From Bacillus sp. Xin1 (lineage in GTDB: Bacteria > Bacillota > Bacilli > Bacillales > Bacillaceae_G), in the NCBI RefSeq assembly GCF_013314535.1, contig NZ_JABUAE010000019.1:1-64000 (forward strand): a stretch of 64,000 nt of DNA, given 5' to 3'. Below, one piece after another: positions 1 through 9,223 of the stretch. The notes under the pieces were generated by a model. The model searched no databases. It worked only from the letters and a program-made list of their open reading frames with translations, and was not told where the DNA came from. A program made the translations under genes and the position numbers. Numbering within the stretch: position 1 is the stretch's first letter; each line of letters opens with the position of its first letter.

Positions 1-308
1 GAAGGATCATTTCCTAAGTCTCTTTATAAGATGATACGAAAACATCCGTATAGCTTCCTTGCTAATAACTGATAATGCAGCGGAAATTCTCTATTGTTGA
101 ATCTTTATGCCCAGAATTCCTTTTTAAAATACAATATTCTTTTTACAATTATTATTAATTTATATAAACGGTCTTACCTTAACAATCTCACCATAACAAA
201 AAAGCATGACAATTTTATATCATACTTTTTGTTTTTTATTATACAACTTCTTTATAGATTCCGTAACTACACTATAAATTCTACACTTTTCTTAAAATCA
301 TCCAGCTT
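1..308. other. Intergenic, no gene seen
   Basis: This AT-rich stretch holds only a 72-codon open frame on the plus strand. That frame has no ribosome binding site and a composition typical of random AT-rich DNA. No RNA gene, promoter or terminator can be supported. Confidence 0.5.
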
Positions 309-818
309 TTAATTATGTACAATTGAACCATTTGGTCGAAAGCGACTCATCATAATTTCATCAATAAACTTACCGCGAGCTTTTAAACTTCTCCTTTTTA
401 TCCCTTCTTCTCTAAATCCAAATTTTTCATATAATGCTTTTGCCCCAGGATTTATTTCCAAAACACCAAGTTCTATCCTCTCTAGCATTAACCAATTGTC
501 TGCAAGATCCAACATTTTCGTCAGCAGAGCTTTTCCAATCCCTTTATTATGACATTCACTATCTACACCAATGAATAAATCTCCCGAATGTGCTCTTCGT
601 CCTTGTCCTTGCGTTAAACCAACAAATCCAATAACTTTTCCATCATACTCCGCCACAAATTCAAATTGATTCGGTGCTAAATTTCTAATTCTATTTTCCA
701 TTGCATCCACCCGCATACTAGGTAAGAAAACCATATAAGGTAACACTTCATTTTGTATACATATACGATGAATCGCTCTAGCATCTTGTATTTCTACTGC
801 TCGAATTGTAACTTCCAT
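309..818 (-). CDS. GNAT family N-acetyltransferase
   Basis: About 169 residues with a complete GNAT fold. The acetyl-CoA binding loop is visible as a Q/R-x-x-G-x-G/A-like segment (HNKGIGKALL) near residue 110. It is followed by the typical C-terminal YEKFGF motif. The family transfers an acetyl group from acetyl-CoA to an amine on a small molecule or protein. The substrate cannot be predicted. The start is placed at the second of two adjacent ATG codons because a GGGGGG ribosome binding site lies 6 bases upstream; an open frame continues 10 codons further up without a better site. It is a single gene, divergent from the phosphatase at 1001. Confidence 0.85.
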   Translation of the reverse strand: MEVTIRAVEIQDARAIHRICIQNEVLPYMVFLPSMRVDAMENRIRNLAPNQFEFVAEYDGKVIGFVGLTQGQGRRAHSGDLFIGVDSECHNKGIGKALLTKMLDLADNWLMLERIELGVLEINPGAKALYEKFGFREEGIKRRSLKARGKFIDEIMMSRFRPNGSIVHN

Positions 819-1000
819 CATAATCCCCCCATTTCCCAACTCATACATCTTAAAGATTCCTTACTACGGCGCAAAATTCCTACTTGAAGTTGTTTTTTGT
901 CTCATGTCCACATAATTAATCCCATAGAATGACAACATTTTTTTCCTGAATTGTTATATAATTGTTGAGATAAATCTATTATTTATTAGGGGGATACAAA

Positions 1001-1576
1001 ATGACAACACTAGGCATCATTCGCCATGGCAGCACACATTGGAATAAAGAAGGTAGAGCGCAAGGAAATTCTAATATCCCACTTGATCAAGACGGATTCA
1101 ATGATGCTTATAAACTAGCAGAACGTTTAGCTACAGAAAATTGGGATTTAATTTACTCTAGTGATTTACTAAGAGCAAAGCAAACTGCCAAAACAATAGG
1201 AAAAAACATTAAAAATATAGAAATCCATTTTGATCCTAGACTTCGTGAAGCAGGTGGTGGTCAAATTGAGGGAACAACTGAAGAAGAACGAATTTCAAAA
1301 TGGGGAAAGGATTGGAGAGAGCTCGATTTAGGAATCGAAAGTACCGATAGTGTCATAGCCAGAGCTATACCTTTTATTGAAGAAATTACATATAAATACC
1401 CTAACAAAAATATCTTAATCGTTAGTCATGGCGCATTTATTAAGCATCTTCTTAAAGAACTAGTACCGCATTTGAGCATGAATGATTCTCCAAAGAATAC
1501 ATCCATTACTAAAATTAGAAAGCTAGAGAACGGATGGGATTCAGAATTATATAATTGCACGGTGCATTTAGACTAA
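1001..1576 (+). CDS. Histidine phosphatase superfamily (phosphoglycerate mutase-like) protein
   Basis: 191 residues. The phosphohistidine motif (IIRHGSTHWN) is at residues 6-15 and the second catalytic His lies in VSHGAFIKHLL near residue 142, both diagnostic of branch 1 of the histidine phosphatase superfamily. Acid-base residues are present in the middle (LREAGGGQIEG). The family covers phosphoglycerate mutases, CobC-like and broad-specificity phosphatases. The short length and the lack of a mutase insert suggest a phosphatase with unknown substrate. An AGGGGGAT ribosome binding site precedes the ATG. It is monocistronic. Confidence 0.85.
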   Translation: MTTLGIIRHGSTHWNKEGRAQGNSNIPLDQDGFNDAYKLAERLATENWDLIYSSDLLRAKQTAKTIGKNIKNIEIHFDPRLREAGGGQIEGTTEEERISKWGKDWRELDLGIESTDSVIARAIPFIEEITYKYPNKNILIVSHGAFIKHLLKELVPHLSMNDSPKNTSITKIRKLENGWDSELYNCTVHLD

Positions 1577-1580
1577 AAAA

Positions 1581-1654
1581 CAAATATGAGATACCAACTA
1601 TTTATATAGTGCTTAAATCTTTTCCTATTATCCCGTAAGAAATCTCATATTTAC
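1581..1654 (+). terminator. Possible terminator-like inverted repeat
   Basis: An 11-base perfect inverted repeat (AAATATGAGAT / ATCTCATATTT) starts just after the phosphatase stop codon, but the loop is about 49 bases long. It may act as a terminator; the long loop makes this uncertain. Confidence 0.3.
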
Positions 1655-1741
1655 TTGGCTGAAATAGGCTGAAGTATATTAATCTAATTTAATTTTTCAT
1701 ATAGAAAACGAGCTGTTTAATTATTTACTTGTCTTGTTGTT

Positions 1742-2215
1742 TTAGTCTAATGCTTTTTTCATGTGATAATTCATCAGAGTAACACCTTTACGTTCTATAT
1801 CTTGTACACAAACTATACTGTAACCACGTCGCTGAAAAAAAGGTTTAGCAGTAATACTTGCATTTGTATTGATTTCTTGTAACTTTAACTTTCTAGCTTT
1901 GGCTTCAATTTTATTAATTAAAGCCAAAGCTATTCCTTTTCCTTGATAATTTTTATGAACATAAAGTCGATCGAGATAGCCTTTATGTGTCATATCACTA
2001 AAGCCCACAATCGTATCATTTATTTTGGCCACATACGTGATATTTTGAATGAAAGACTCTCTCCAAATTTCAATCTTATTGCATTTCTCTTCTTTAGGAG
2101 CCCACACATCTAATTGGATTTTTGAATAATCTTTTGCATTCACTGAATGAACTGTCTCATAGAACAAATTAATAATCTCTTCAGCGTCTTGTTTATTGAA
2201 TTCTATAATTTTCAT
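1742..2215 (-). CDS. GNAT family N-acetyltransferase
   Basis: 157 residues. The acetyl-CoA binding motif NYQGKGIALALINKIEA lies near residue 95, preceded by the usual strand LDRLYVHKNYQ. The C-terminal PFFQRRGY matches the F-x-x-x-G-F/Y feature of the fold. The arrangement resembles the YafP/ElaA-type small GNAT proteins. The substrate is unknown. A GAGGGG ribosome binding site sits 9 bases upstream of the ATG. The gene is 43 bases downstream of, and in the same orientation as, the chloramphenicol acetyltransferase-like gene, so the two may be cotranscribed. Confidence 0.85.
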   Translation of the reverse strand: MKIIEFNKQDAEEIINLFYETVHSVNAKDYSKIQLDVWAPKEEKCNKIEIWRESFIQNITYVAKINDTIVGFSDMTHKGYLDRLYVHKNYQGKGIALALINKIEAKARKLKLQEINTNASITAKPFFQRRGYSIVCVQDIERKGVTLMNYHMKKALD

Positions 2216-2258
2216 ACATATTAGCCCCTCTTACAAACTAACTTTTCTGTAAACACCC

Positions 2259-2912
2259 TCATTCATAAAGCCAATCATGACAATTATTAACTAATTCTTG
2301 CAGCTCTTCTATAAACATACTAGCATGATATCCATCACAAACAGCATGATGAGCTTGTAACGAGATCGGTAAGAATATTTTATTTTCTTGATTAAAATAT
2401 TTTCCACCTGTAATGATAGGTAATAAGAAATTATTATCATTATTTATATTTAAATTAAAGCTCGTGAAACTAACCCAAGGGATACTAGATATAGGAAAAG
2501 AATTTGGTGGAATATTTTCTTTTGTGAAAAACCCTTTAACATCACCATATTGCTTTCTATCATCTTGATAATTTTGATAAAAAATACTGAATTCGTTAGA
2601 AAACTCGGTCCATATACTCGAAAAAGATTTCGTATCATTATGAAATATTGTATAACTAGGTATCATTTTATCCCAGTACCCTAAAACATCTTCATTGTTA
2701 AAGCAAGTCCGAAATTCTTTATGGGCATTGACTGTCCTACTGACCATATAAATAAAAGCAGGATATAGTTTTATTTCTTTTTTGCGAAGTTGTTTCAATA
2801 ACTTCGTAATGTCTATATTAGCCGTCACGCTAAATGTACATTTTAGCTTTAAATAATGTTCAAAATATAGTTTTCTGCCCCAATTTTCTCTGTCAATTAT
2901 ATGAAATTTCAT
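2259..2912 (-). CDS. Type A chloramphenicol O-acetyltransferase (CAT)
   Basis: 217 residues, the normal length of trimeric type A CAT enzymes. The catalytic HHAVCDG motif (family consensus HHAVCDGxH) is at residues 189-195 and is followed by GYHASMFIEELQ. The N-terminal part (FHIIDRENWGRKLYFEHY) also matches the family. The enzyme acetylates the 3-hydroxyl of chloramphenicol using acetyl-CoA, in the cytoplasm. Chromosomal cat-like genes are known in the B. cereus group, and some members act poorly on the drug, so resistance is not certain. A strong GGAGG site precedes the ATG. No mobile element abuts it. Confidence 0.88.
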   Translation of the reverse strand: MKFHIIDRENWGRKLYFEHYLKLKCTFSVTANIDITKLLKQLRKKEIKLYPAFIYMVSRTVNAHKEFRTCFNNEDVLGYWDKMIPSYTIFHNDTKSFSSIWTEFSNEFSIFYQNYQDDRKQYGDVKGFFTKENIPPNSFPISSIPWVSFTSFNLNINNDNNFLLPIITGGKYFNQENKIFLPISLQAHHAVCDGYHASMFIEELQELVNNCHDWLYE

Positions 2913-3169
2913 CTCATTAGCCTCCTAAAATTATGCTTTTTATTTTAGAAGGCTAATTTTCTTGTTTTCACCAAATGATTCACCTCTTCATGAAGCTTTG
3001 TAAAACATAAAGTCTAGCATCTCTTACCTACTATACAATATACTTAAATTTATATACCTTATATTCTCCATTATTGGATGAAAACCTTAAAATATTTCTG
3101 TCTTTTGGTATCCTCTGAAAATAAGCACCTATACAGCCAGTTGTACATCTGTGTCCCGATATTGAACTA

Positions 3170-3204
3170 CCCCCACCTACCTCTACAAGAGCTTGAGGTG
3201 GGGG
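3170..3204. repeat. C/G-rich inverted repeat, IS200/IS605-end-like hairpin
   Basis: A perfect 9-base stem (CCCCCACCT / AGGTGGGGG) with a 17-base loop lies in otherwise AT-rich DNA. Hairpins of this form mark the ends of IS200/IS605-type elements in Bacillus and relatives. No transposase is recognisable on either side, so at most this is a relic. A 116-codon minus-strand frame (3031-3381) runs across it but reads as low-complexity at the hairpin and is not called as a gene. Confidence 0.45.
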
Positions 3205-3621
3205 ATTCTCGTCTCTGTCCTCACAAAAACAGTTCCTCTCGTTCAACAAAGGGGATACAACGATATAGAGTTCGGTAGTGTCTGTATGGAATGTAAGACG
3301 ACCTATTCTATCTTCCGACGAAAGGCAAACAAAATAGGTACAACTACTTTTTCTTATATCGAGGCCAGAACACTCTGTCATGCATTCAGTTCCTAGACTT
3401 GTTATCTGCTCTGGTAATAAGCGTAAAAATCTGGGACAAAGTGCTCTTTTTTATCATATAAATAGTTTTACTAGTTTTTTCTTTTCACTTTCAAACAAGT
3501 GTAACCGTTCGATTTGTAAGACTTCTGTCGGCTGATCTACATCTTATTGATTTCCTATTTATAATTTTAACATTATCACCCAATTGGTAATAATTACAAT
3601 CAATCAAAATCCTATAATTCA

Positions 3622-4497
3622 TTATTTCTTTGGTTGTAGCAGAAATATAGCCAGACCAATTAAGATGAGTACAATACCTATACCTTGTTGTAAAGAAATG
3701 ACTTCATTCAAAATGTAATATGCAAGGATACACGTTCCGATTGTCTCTCCTAATATACTCATTGAAATCACTGAAGTACTTAGCCATTTCAACAACCAAT
3801 TGAAAATGGTTTGCCCTAAAATCGTTGCAATCAGTGCTAATCCAATAAATGACCACCATGTTTGCGCAGAATAATTGAAGAAGGATGTTTTTTGACTGTA
3901 GGTAAATATCCCTAAAAACAAACTACTACTCCCATAACTAATAACTGAATATGGAACAAGAGATAGCTTTTTACGAACATGTTGACCTACGAAGAAATAA
4001 GCAGTTATGATGCCAGCAGCAATAAAAGCTAATATGTCGCCAAATAAAGCCTGACCACTAATTTGAAAATCTTTCCACCCAATAACTATACTTCCAACAA
4101 CCGCTATAAGACAACCTACTACAGCACCTTTACTGAATCTTTCTTTAAATAGAAAATAGCTTCCAATCATCGAAAACAGTGGCTGTAATGTAACGATAAC
4201 CGTTGAACTTGCTACAGAAGTGTAATGTAGTGATTCAAACCACAAAACATAATGTGCTGCTAGAAATATACCCGATAATAATCCGAGTCCCCATTGTTTT
4301 TTTGACAACGAATATAATTCATTTCGATTCTTTTTACTGATTAATAAAAATGGTACAAGCATGATTGTTGCAAAAAATAATCGATAAAATGCTACGATTG
4401 CCGCCGGTGCATCTGCTAACTTTACAAAGATTGCTGAAGTTGACAAAGCAAATACACCAAAAAATAAAATTGCGTAAGAAAGAATTGGTGATTTCAA
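3622..4497 (-). CDS. EamA (DMT superfamily) transporter
   Basis: 291 residues with ten predicted membrane segments in two EamA repeats (about residues 8-140 and 152-288). The first repeat carries the typical SASAIFVKLADAPAAIVAFYR segment region, and the second carries GETIGT before a helix. The family exports amino acids or other metabolites; the substrate here is not predictable. The start is TTG, chosen because GGAGG lies 8 bases upstream and no ATG fits. The gene is divergent from the XRE-cupin regulator at 4665, a common regulator-exporter pairing. Confidence 0.88.
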   Translation of the reverse strand: MKSPILSYAILFFGVFALSTSAIFVKLADAPAAIVAFYRLFFATIMLVPFLLISKKNRNELYSLSKKQWGLGLLSGIFLAAHYVLWFESLHYTSVASSTVIVTLQPLFSMIGSYFLFKERFSKGAVVGCLIAVVGSIVIGWKDFQISGQALFGDILAFIAAGIITAYFFVGQHVRKKLSLVPYSVISYGSSSLFLGIFTYSQKTSFFNYSAQTWWSFIGLALIATILGQTIFNWLLKWLSTSVISMSILGETIGTCILAYYILNEVISLQQGIGIVLILIGLAIFLLQPKK

Positions 4498-4664
4498 TTT
4501 TATATCCTCCGATACTTTGTTTATAATAATAAAATATATATATTATAATGTACAAGAGTAAGTATAAAACGATTCTGTAATGAAATACAGTACGAATTGC
4601 TTATGTTCAGTATGTCAGCACAAAAGGATTAAAACATACATTATGATGGAAAGGAGTTTTTATC

Positions 4665-5225
4665 ATGATCAACCATCGCCTTGGCCAAACCGTATTAAGC
4701 TATCGTAAGAAAAACAATATGACAATTCGTGAGTTTGCCGATTATGCAGGAATCAGTACTTCGCTTATTAGCCAAATTGAAAGAGGACAAGCGAATCCTT
4801 CATTAAGTGTACTAGAATTAATCGCCAAAGCATTAAATGTACCATTGTTTACACTTTTCATTAATGATATTGATACGGATTCACTCATTTCGAGAAAAAA
4901 AGACCGTAAGAAAGTATATCGTGAAAATAACGATCATATTGTCTATGATGTGTTAACACCAGATTTCATGAAAGCACGTATTGAACTCTTAATGATGGAC
5001 TTAAATGCACATGCAATCACTACGGAAAGCCATTATTCACACGAAGATAAAGAAGAAATCGCTGTTGTCATGAAAGGACAAGCGTATGTTGAACTAGAAG
5101 GAACTGAATATTTTTTAGACGAAGGTGATGTAGTGCGTATTCCGCCAAATGTGAAACACCGATTTTCAAACAAAAGTGGTGAAACAAATCATATTTTATT
5201 TGTATTAACGCCATCTTTAGCTTAA
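4665..5225 (+). CDS. XRE family regulator with C-terminal cupin domain
   Basis: 186 residues. A Cro/C1-type helix-turn-helix occupies residues 7-62 (TIREFADYAGISTSLISQIE is the recognition region). A cupin_2 sensor barrel spans residues 110-180 (EGDVVRIPPNVKHRF). Proteins of this build repress or activate a neighbouring metabolic or transport gene in response to a small ligand. The divergent EamA exporter is the likely target. A short dyad (CTGTA/TACAG at 4575-4590) lies in the shared promoter region and could be an operator. A paralog with the same arrangement sits at 47092-47637. Confidence 0.87.
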   Translation: MINHRLGQTVLSYRKKNNMTIREFADYAGISTSLISQIERGQANPSLSVLELIAKALNVPLFTLFINDIDTDSLISRKKDRKKVYRENNDHIVYDVLTPDFMKARIELLMMDLNAHAITTESHYSHEDKEEIAVVMKGQAYVELEGTEYFLDEGDVVRIPPNVKHRFSNKSGETNHILFVLTPSLA

Positions 5226-5325
5226 ACAACTAAAGATCTCTATTCTTATTTTCAATATGTAAAAAAGATATAACAAATAATAATATCTTTTTTTAAACAA
5301 ACACATACATTTCATTGCAAAAAAC

Positions 5326-5361
5326 AAAAAAGATTCCTTGAATTTAAAAGGAATCTTTTTT
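5326..5361 (+). terminator. Intrinsic terminator
   Basis: The stem AAAAAAGATTCC / GGAATCTTTTTT with a 12-base loop lies about 100 bases after the XRE-cupin gene. A/T runs on both sides make it usable on both strands. Confidence 0.8.
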
Positions 5362-5493
5362 GATAACGTGATAATACAGTTATTTAATTTTTCACTGCAC
5401 CTAAAAAAAACAAAAATAAAGTCGTTAAAATCTAAGTGTTATTGCGCAATCGCCACTTTAGGTGAATAAGAAAATATAGGAGTTGAGGATGTT

Positions 5494-5916
5494 TCATTTA
5501 CTTTTTATAAAAAAAACCAGTGCAGAGTCAACATTTTTTAACCACCGATATTCCAGACCATTTATTCCACCTTTTACCCATACATCTCCCTGCTTCTCCT
5601 TTTCAATCTTTCGATACCAAGTAATATTTGATCCAACTACTTGAGGCTCATTATCTAATTCCTTCTTCTTTAGAAAGGTAATTTGCTTTTGTTCTCCTAA
5701 TTTTATATTAATTACATATAACATTGTAAACATAGTTGGAACTGATCCCTCTTTCCACTCCTTGTTTTCTTTTGCACGAGCAACAATCACTTTATCTGGA
5801 AAGAGCCATTCCAAAGCAAGGTCAACATATCCTTTAGGTGTGTATTCCTTTCGTTTGTTCAAGGTAGGAATGTCAGTAAGAGTTATTATTTTATAGGAGT
5901 GATCCCGATGAAGCAC
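5494..5916 (-). CDS. Hypothetical protein, possibly a C-terminal gene fragment
   Basis: 140 residues, no recognised family. The sequence is soluble and strand-rich, with several Trp (LEWLFPDKVIV, VVGSNITWYRK, YRWLKN), like the end of a beta-propeller or lipoprotein-type domain. There is no signal peptide. The only upstream start is GTG at 5916, without a ribosome binding site, inside a small membrane ORF on the other strand. That suggests the 5' part of a longer gene was lost. It remains open to its stop with good codon use. Confidence 0.45.
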   Translation of the reverse strand: MLHRDHSYKIITLTDIPTLNKRKEYTPKGYVDLALEWLFPDKVIVARAKENKEWKEGSVPTMFTMLYVINIKLGEQKQITFLKKKELDNEPQVVGSNITWYRKIEKEKQGDVWVKGGINGLEYRWLKNVDSALVFFIKSK

Positions 5917-6114
5917 TTCATGGTAATTTTCATCTCTATTTTAATATCAAATATGATTTCCGACCTAATATATTTCCAGATCAATCTAAATTATAATTTG
6001 TTTATTGATAAATTTGATTTCTTATTGTTCATATTGAATTTTGGAATTTATTTAAGCGTCTTTTTACCAATATACTTTCTTTTAAATAAACTTCTATTAA
6101 AAGAATATAAGTGA
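5908..6114 (+). CDS. Small membrane protein, function unknown
   Basis: 68 residues with two predicted membrane helices (about residues 3-22 and 36-58) separated by a short charged loop, and a Lys-rich C terminus. An AGGAG site 8 bases upstream supports the ATG at 5908 over the GTG at 5899. No family is recognised. It overlaps the 5' end of the minus-strand frame ending at 5494 by a few codons, so one of the two is probably a remnant. A strong terminator follows. Confidence 0.45.
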   Translation: MKHFMVIFISILISNMISDLIYFQINLNYNLFIDKFDFLLFILNFGIYLSVFLPIYFLLNKLLLKEYK

Positions 6115-6188
6115 CTTTAATAATAATTTTCTCAAGTTATTTACTAGCAGTGTTTTCTCCTCCTGCTAGTAAATACGTAATTTCCAAT

Positions 6189-6226
6189 AAAAAACCAAGG
6201 GAAACTCACTTACCCTTGGTTTTTTC
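6189..6226. terminator. Bidirectional intrinsic terminator
   Basis: The perfect stem ACCAAGGG / CCCTTGGT, flanked by A- and T-runs, lies between the small membrane gene (plus strand) and the remnant of an MMPL gene (minus strand). Confidence 0.82.
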
Positions 6227-6241
6227 ACCTTCAATATGTTA

Positions 6242-6520
6242 TCATGCATCTAATTTTTGTGATTGTTCTTCCTTCTTCCATAGCTTACCTGGCCAGAAAG
6301 CAAAACGTCCTAGAACAACGGTAATAGCAAGTACAAGAAGAGGTCGTACAATAAAAGTATCCAGCAGTACACCTATTGCTGTAACAATACCAAATTGAAC
6401 AAGCACTTAAATTGGTAAAGTAGCTAAAACAGCAAACGTTCCTGCTAAGATTAAGCCTGCTAATGTAATCACACTCCCCGTTTGAATTACCCCATTTCTG
6501 ACTGCTTCAAGGTTACTCAA
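6242..6520 (-). pseudogene. C-terminal remnant of an MMPL/RND-type transporter (YdfJ/YdgH-like), with internal stop
   Basis: Read on the minus strand, about 90 codons match the last membrane segments of MMPL-family transporters: VRNGVIQTGSVITLAGLILA, then LATLPI, a TAA stop, then VLVQFGIVTAIGVLLDTF, ending LGRFAFWPGKLWKK. In the family a Gln is expected at the stop (LPIQVLVQFG), so CAA to TAA is the simplest explanation. The first 600 or more residues of the usual protein are missing upstream of about 6520. This is therefore both truncated and nonsense-mutated. The final gene stop is at 6242. Confidence 0.75.
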
Positions 6521-6656
6521 CAATAGTTTCTTTTTACAACAAATAAATAGATATCTTTTTTCACTTTCTCTAGAATTACTTCCTAATAATGTGGACTAAT
6601 CTCTTTCCTATCACAGTAAGCTGAAAATGAAGGTTACAAAAATGGAGTGTGATAAT

Positions 6657-7394
6657 ATGGAACGGTTATGGATCCCGATGATCGTTACGTTTTTTTCATT
6701 TGGTGGGTTATTATTAGGCAGCGCTGTTGGCCTTGCCACACGTCAACTGATTGAAGAAAAAATGCACTGTTTATACGCGCTATGTGGCGGCATCTTATTT
6801 GGGTTATTATCATTAGAAATCATTCCAGAAACTTTTTCGAGCTATGAAATCATTGGTCCTATGCTCGGAATTACTCTTGGTATATTAATTATGGGTTTAC
6901 TAGATAGTTATTGCCATCACCCTATCATACATAAAAAAGACAAGCAAACATGGCAAACTTTTTTATTTCTTTCCTTCGCCATTTTTATTCACAACATGCC
7001 AAGTGGGTTTGCATTAGGGGCTGCCTTTACAAGTCATAACGAAACTGCAATTACGTTCTTATTTGCGATTGTTATACACCATATTCCAGAAGGATTAGCT
7101 TTAATCATTCCTTTTCTCTTTACACAATATAAATATATTTCATTTCTATTAACAATTTTGCTATTATCAATTATCCTCGGCACTGGTACACTCTTTGGAA
7201 TGATGATGAACGGGAAAGCAATTCACTTACAAGGACTAGTAATGGGGAGTGCAATCGGTTCTTTAGGATATGTGACAATACATGAGATGTTATGGAAAGC
7301 AAAAAAACACCTTTCTCCTTTCCCCTTCCTTTCTTGGTCTCTTAGTGGATTTTTACTCATAACCGTTTTTACTCTTTTCGCTAACCATCATTAA
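6657..7394 (+). CDS. ZIP family metal transporter
   Basis: 245 residues with seven to eight membrane helices. The two metal-binding helices are clear: HNMPSGFALG in TM4 and HHIPEGLA in TM5, the signature of ZIP zinc/iron transporters. A His pair in the loop before them (CHHPIIH) fits the variable metal-binding loop. It would import Zn2+ or related divalent cations across the cytoplasmic membrane. The ATG at 6657 is chosen because GGAG lies 11 bases upstream; the frame extends 10 codons further without a good site. It is followed closely by the pyruvate oxidase gene. Confidence 0.88.
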   Translation: MERLWIPMIVTFFSFGGLLLGSAVGLATRQLIEEKMHCLYALCGGILFGLLSLEIIPETFSSYEIIGPMLGITLGILIMGLLDSYCHHPIIHKKDKQTWQTFLFLSFAIFIHNMPSGFALGAAFTSHNETAITFLFAIVIHHIPEGLALIIPFLFTQYKYISFLLTILLLSIILGTGTLFGMMMNGKAIHLQGLVMGSAIGSLGYVTIHEMLWKAKKHLSPFPFLSWSLSGFLLITVFTLFANHH

Positions 7395-7472
7395 AATAAG
7401 GACTTACTTTTTGTATATTTTTCCTATTTATCCAAAACATAATAGTATCTCAATGCACAAGGAGGATCTATT

Positions 7473-9173
7473 ATGTTTCGTAAAACAGCAGGTGAAACCC
7501 TTGTTGATTTGCTTATCGAATGGGGTGTTGATCACATTTACGGCATGCCTGGGGATTCAATCAATTCTATTATTGAACCGCTTCGAAAAAAACAAGACAA
7601 AATTAAATTCATTCAAGTTCGCCACGAAGAAGCTGGTGCTTTAGCGGCCGCTTCCTATGCAAAATTAACCGGTAAACTCGGTGTTTGTATGGCGATTGCT
7701 GGACCTGGGGCGATTCATTTATTAAATGGATTATATGACGCGAAACTAGATCAAGCACCCGTTCTTGCAATTACAGGGCAAGTGGAATCAGATTTACTCG
7801 GAACTGGATTCTTCCAAGAAATAAACTTAGAAAGAATGTTTGATGATGTGGCTGTTTATAATCAACGAATTATGTCAGCTGAACAACTCCCTGCAGTTGT
7901 AAACCAAGCCATTCGTATGGCGTATACAAAGAAAGGTGTATCTGTTCTTACTATACCAGATGATATTCCGAAGTTTGAAGTGGAAGCTGGTGCGCGTATA
8001 ACAAGTTCTTCTTTTACATTACCCGACCTCTTCCCGCAAGAAGAGGATCTAAAGCTGGCAAAACTAGCACTAAATGAAGCGAAAAAACCTGTTATTTTAG
8101 CTGGAAAAGGAGCAAAACATGCGAAAGAATCTTTACTTGCATTTGCAGAACATATTGGCGCTCCAATCGTTTTAACACTTCCGGCAAAAGGGATTATTCC
8201 AGATGAACATCCTCTTTGTATAGGCGGATTAGGGTTAATTGGGACAAAACCGTCTTACGAAGCAATGAAGCATGCAGATACATTAATCATGGTCGGTACT
8301 TCTTATCCTTTCACTGGCTTTTTACCTGAAAAAGCAAAGACACTTCATATTGATACAGATCCTGCGCAAATCGGAAAGCGTTATGCGACAGATATCGGCC
8401 TAGCTGGTGATGCAGATAAAACATTAAAGTGGTTTTTAGCAAATGTAGAAAAGCATCAAGATCATTCATTCCTAGAGCATCATCAAGAACTAATGAAAAA
8501 ATGGGAAGAAAAATTGCATAATCAAGAAGAGGACTCTTCTACACCAATTAAACCACAAAGGGTTATGCATGCCCTGCAGCATGTCGCGCACGATGATGCC
8601 ATTTTATCAGTAGATGTGGGGAATGTTACAGTATGGGCTGCTCGTCATTTTCGGATGACAAATCAACAATTCATCATCTCTAGTTGGCTCGCTACACTCG
8701 GATGTGGTCTACCTGGGGCAATTGCCGGGCAACTTGCTTATCCAGATAAACAAGTCTTTGCAATTTGCGGTGATGGTGGATTTGGGATGACGATGAATGA
8801 TTTTGTTACTGCCGTTAAATATAAATTACCAATTATCGTTGTTGTCTTAAATAACAATAAAATCGCTATGATTAAATTCGAACAAGAAGTAATGGGAAAT
8901 GTTGAATTTGGTACAGACTTAACAAACCCTAATTTTGCGAAATATGCCGAAATATGCGGCGGAGTGGGTTACCGTGTTGAACATATCGATGAATTACTTC
9001 CTGCTTTTGAAAATGCAGTTAAGCAAGATAAACCTTGCATTATTGATGTAGTGGTAGATGTAAATGAAGCACCGATGCCTGCCAAAATTACATTTGGGCA
9101 AGCAGCAGGTTATACGAAACATATGTTAAAAGAGTTATTTGAAGAAGGAAAACTTGATTTACCACCTTTGTAA
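7473..9173 (+). CDS. Thiamine-diphosphate pyruvate oxidase-like protein (YdaP/PoxB type)
   Basis: 566 residues with the three-domain TPP-enzyme layout: N-terminal pyrimidine-binding domain (residues 1-165, catalytic Glu in RHEEAGALAA), central domain (185-320), and C-terminal pyrophosphate domain (370-530, GDGGFGMTMNDF to NNNK motif). Substrate-loop sequences match YdaP of B. subtilis and the SpxB/PoxB group rather than acetolactate synthase. It would oxidatively decarboxylate pyruvate to acetyl phosphate or acetate with FAD. AAGGAGG precedes the ATG. It is monocistronic with a terminator at 9179. Confidence 0.87.
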   Translation: MFRKTAGETLVDLLIEWGVDHIYGMPGDSINSIIEPLRKKQDKIKFIQVRHEEAGALAAASYAKLTGKLGVCMAIAGPGAIHLLNGLYDAKLDQAPVLAITGQVESDLLGTGFFQEINLERMFDDVAVYNQRIMSAEQLPAVVNQAIRMAYTKKGVSVLTIPDDIPKFEVEAGARITSSSFTLPDLFPQEEDLKLAKLALNEAKKPVILAGKGAKHAKESLLAFAEHIGAPIVLTLPAKGIIPDEHPLCIGGLGLIGTKPSYEAMKHADTLIMVGTSYPFTGFLPEKAKTLHIDTDPAQIGKRYATDIGLAGDADKTLKWFLANVEKHQDHSFLEHHQELMKKWEEKLHNQEEDSSTPIKPQRVMHALQHVAHDDAILSVDVGNVTVWAARHFRMTNQQFIISSWLATLGCGLPGAIAGQLAYPDKQVFAICGDGGFGMTMNDFVTAVKYKLPIIVVVLNNNKIAMIKFEQEVMGNVEFGTDLTNPNFAKYAEICGGVGYRVEHIDELLPAFENAVKQDKPCIIDVVVDVNEAPMPAKITFGQAAGYTKHMLKELFEEGKLDLPPL

Positions 9174-9178
9174 AATTG

Positions 9179-9223
9179 AAAAAAGATAGCTGAAAACAGA
9201 TTGTTCTCATCTATCTTTTTTAT
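9179..9223 (+). terminator. Intrinsic terminator after pyruvate oxidase gene
   Basis: Stem AAAAAAGATAG / CTATCTTTTTT, about 20-base loop, followed by a T-run, six bases past the stop codon. Confidence 0.8.

Noticed and set aside
94-312. 72-codon frame at the left end
   Set aside because: AT-rich noise: Phe/Leu/Asn/Tyr bias, no ribosome binding site.
3031-3381. 116-codon minus-strand frame
   Set aside because: It runs through the CCCCCACCT/AGGTGGGGG hairpin, has no clear ribosome binding site and no protein-like pattern.
6111-6398. 95-codon plus-strand frame
   Set aside because: It is opposite the MMPL remnant, whose minus-strand translation matches the family clearly.
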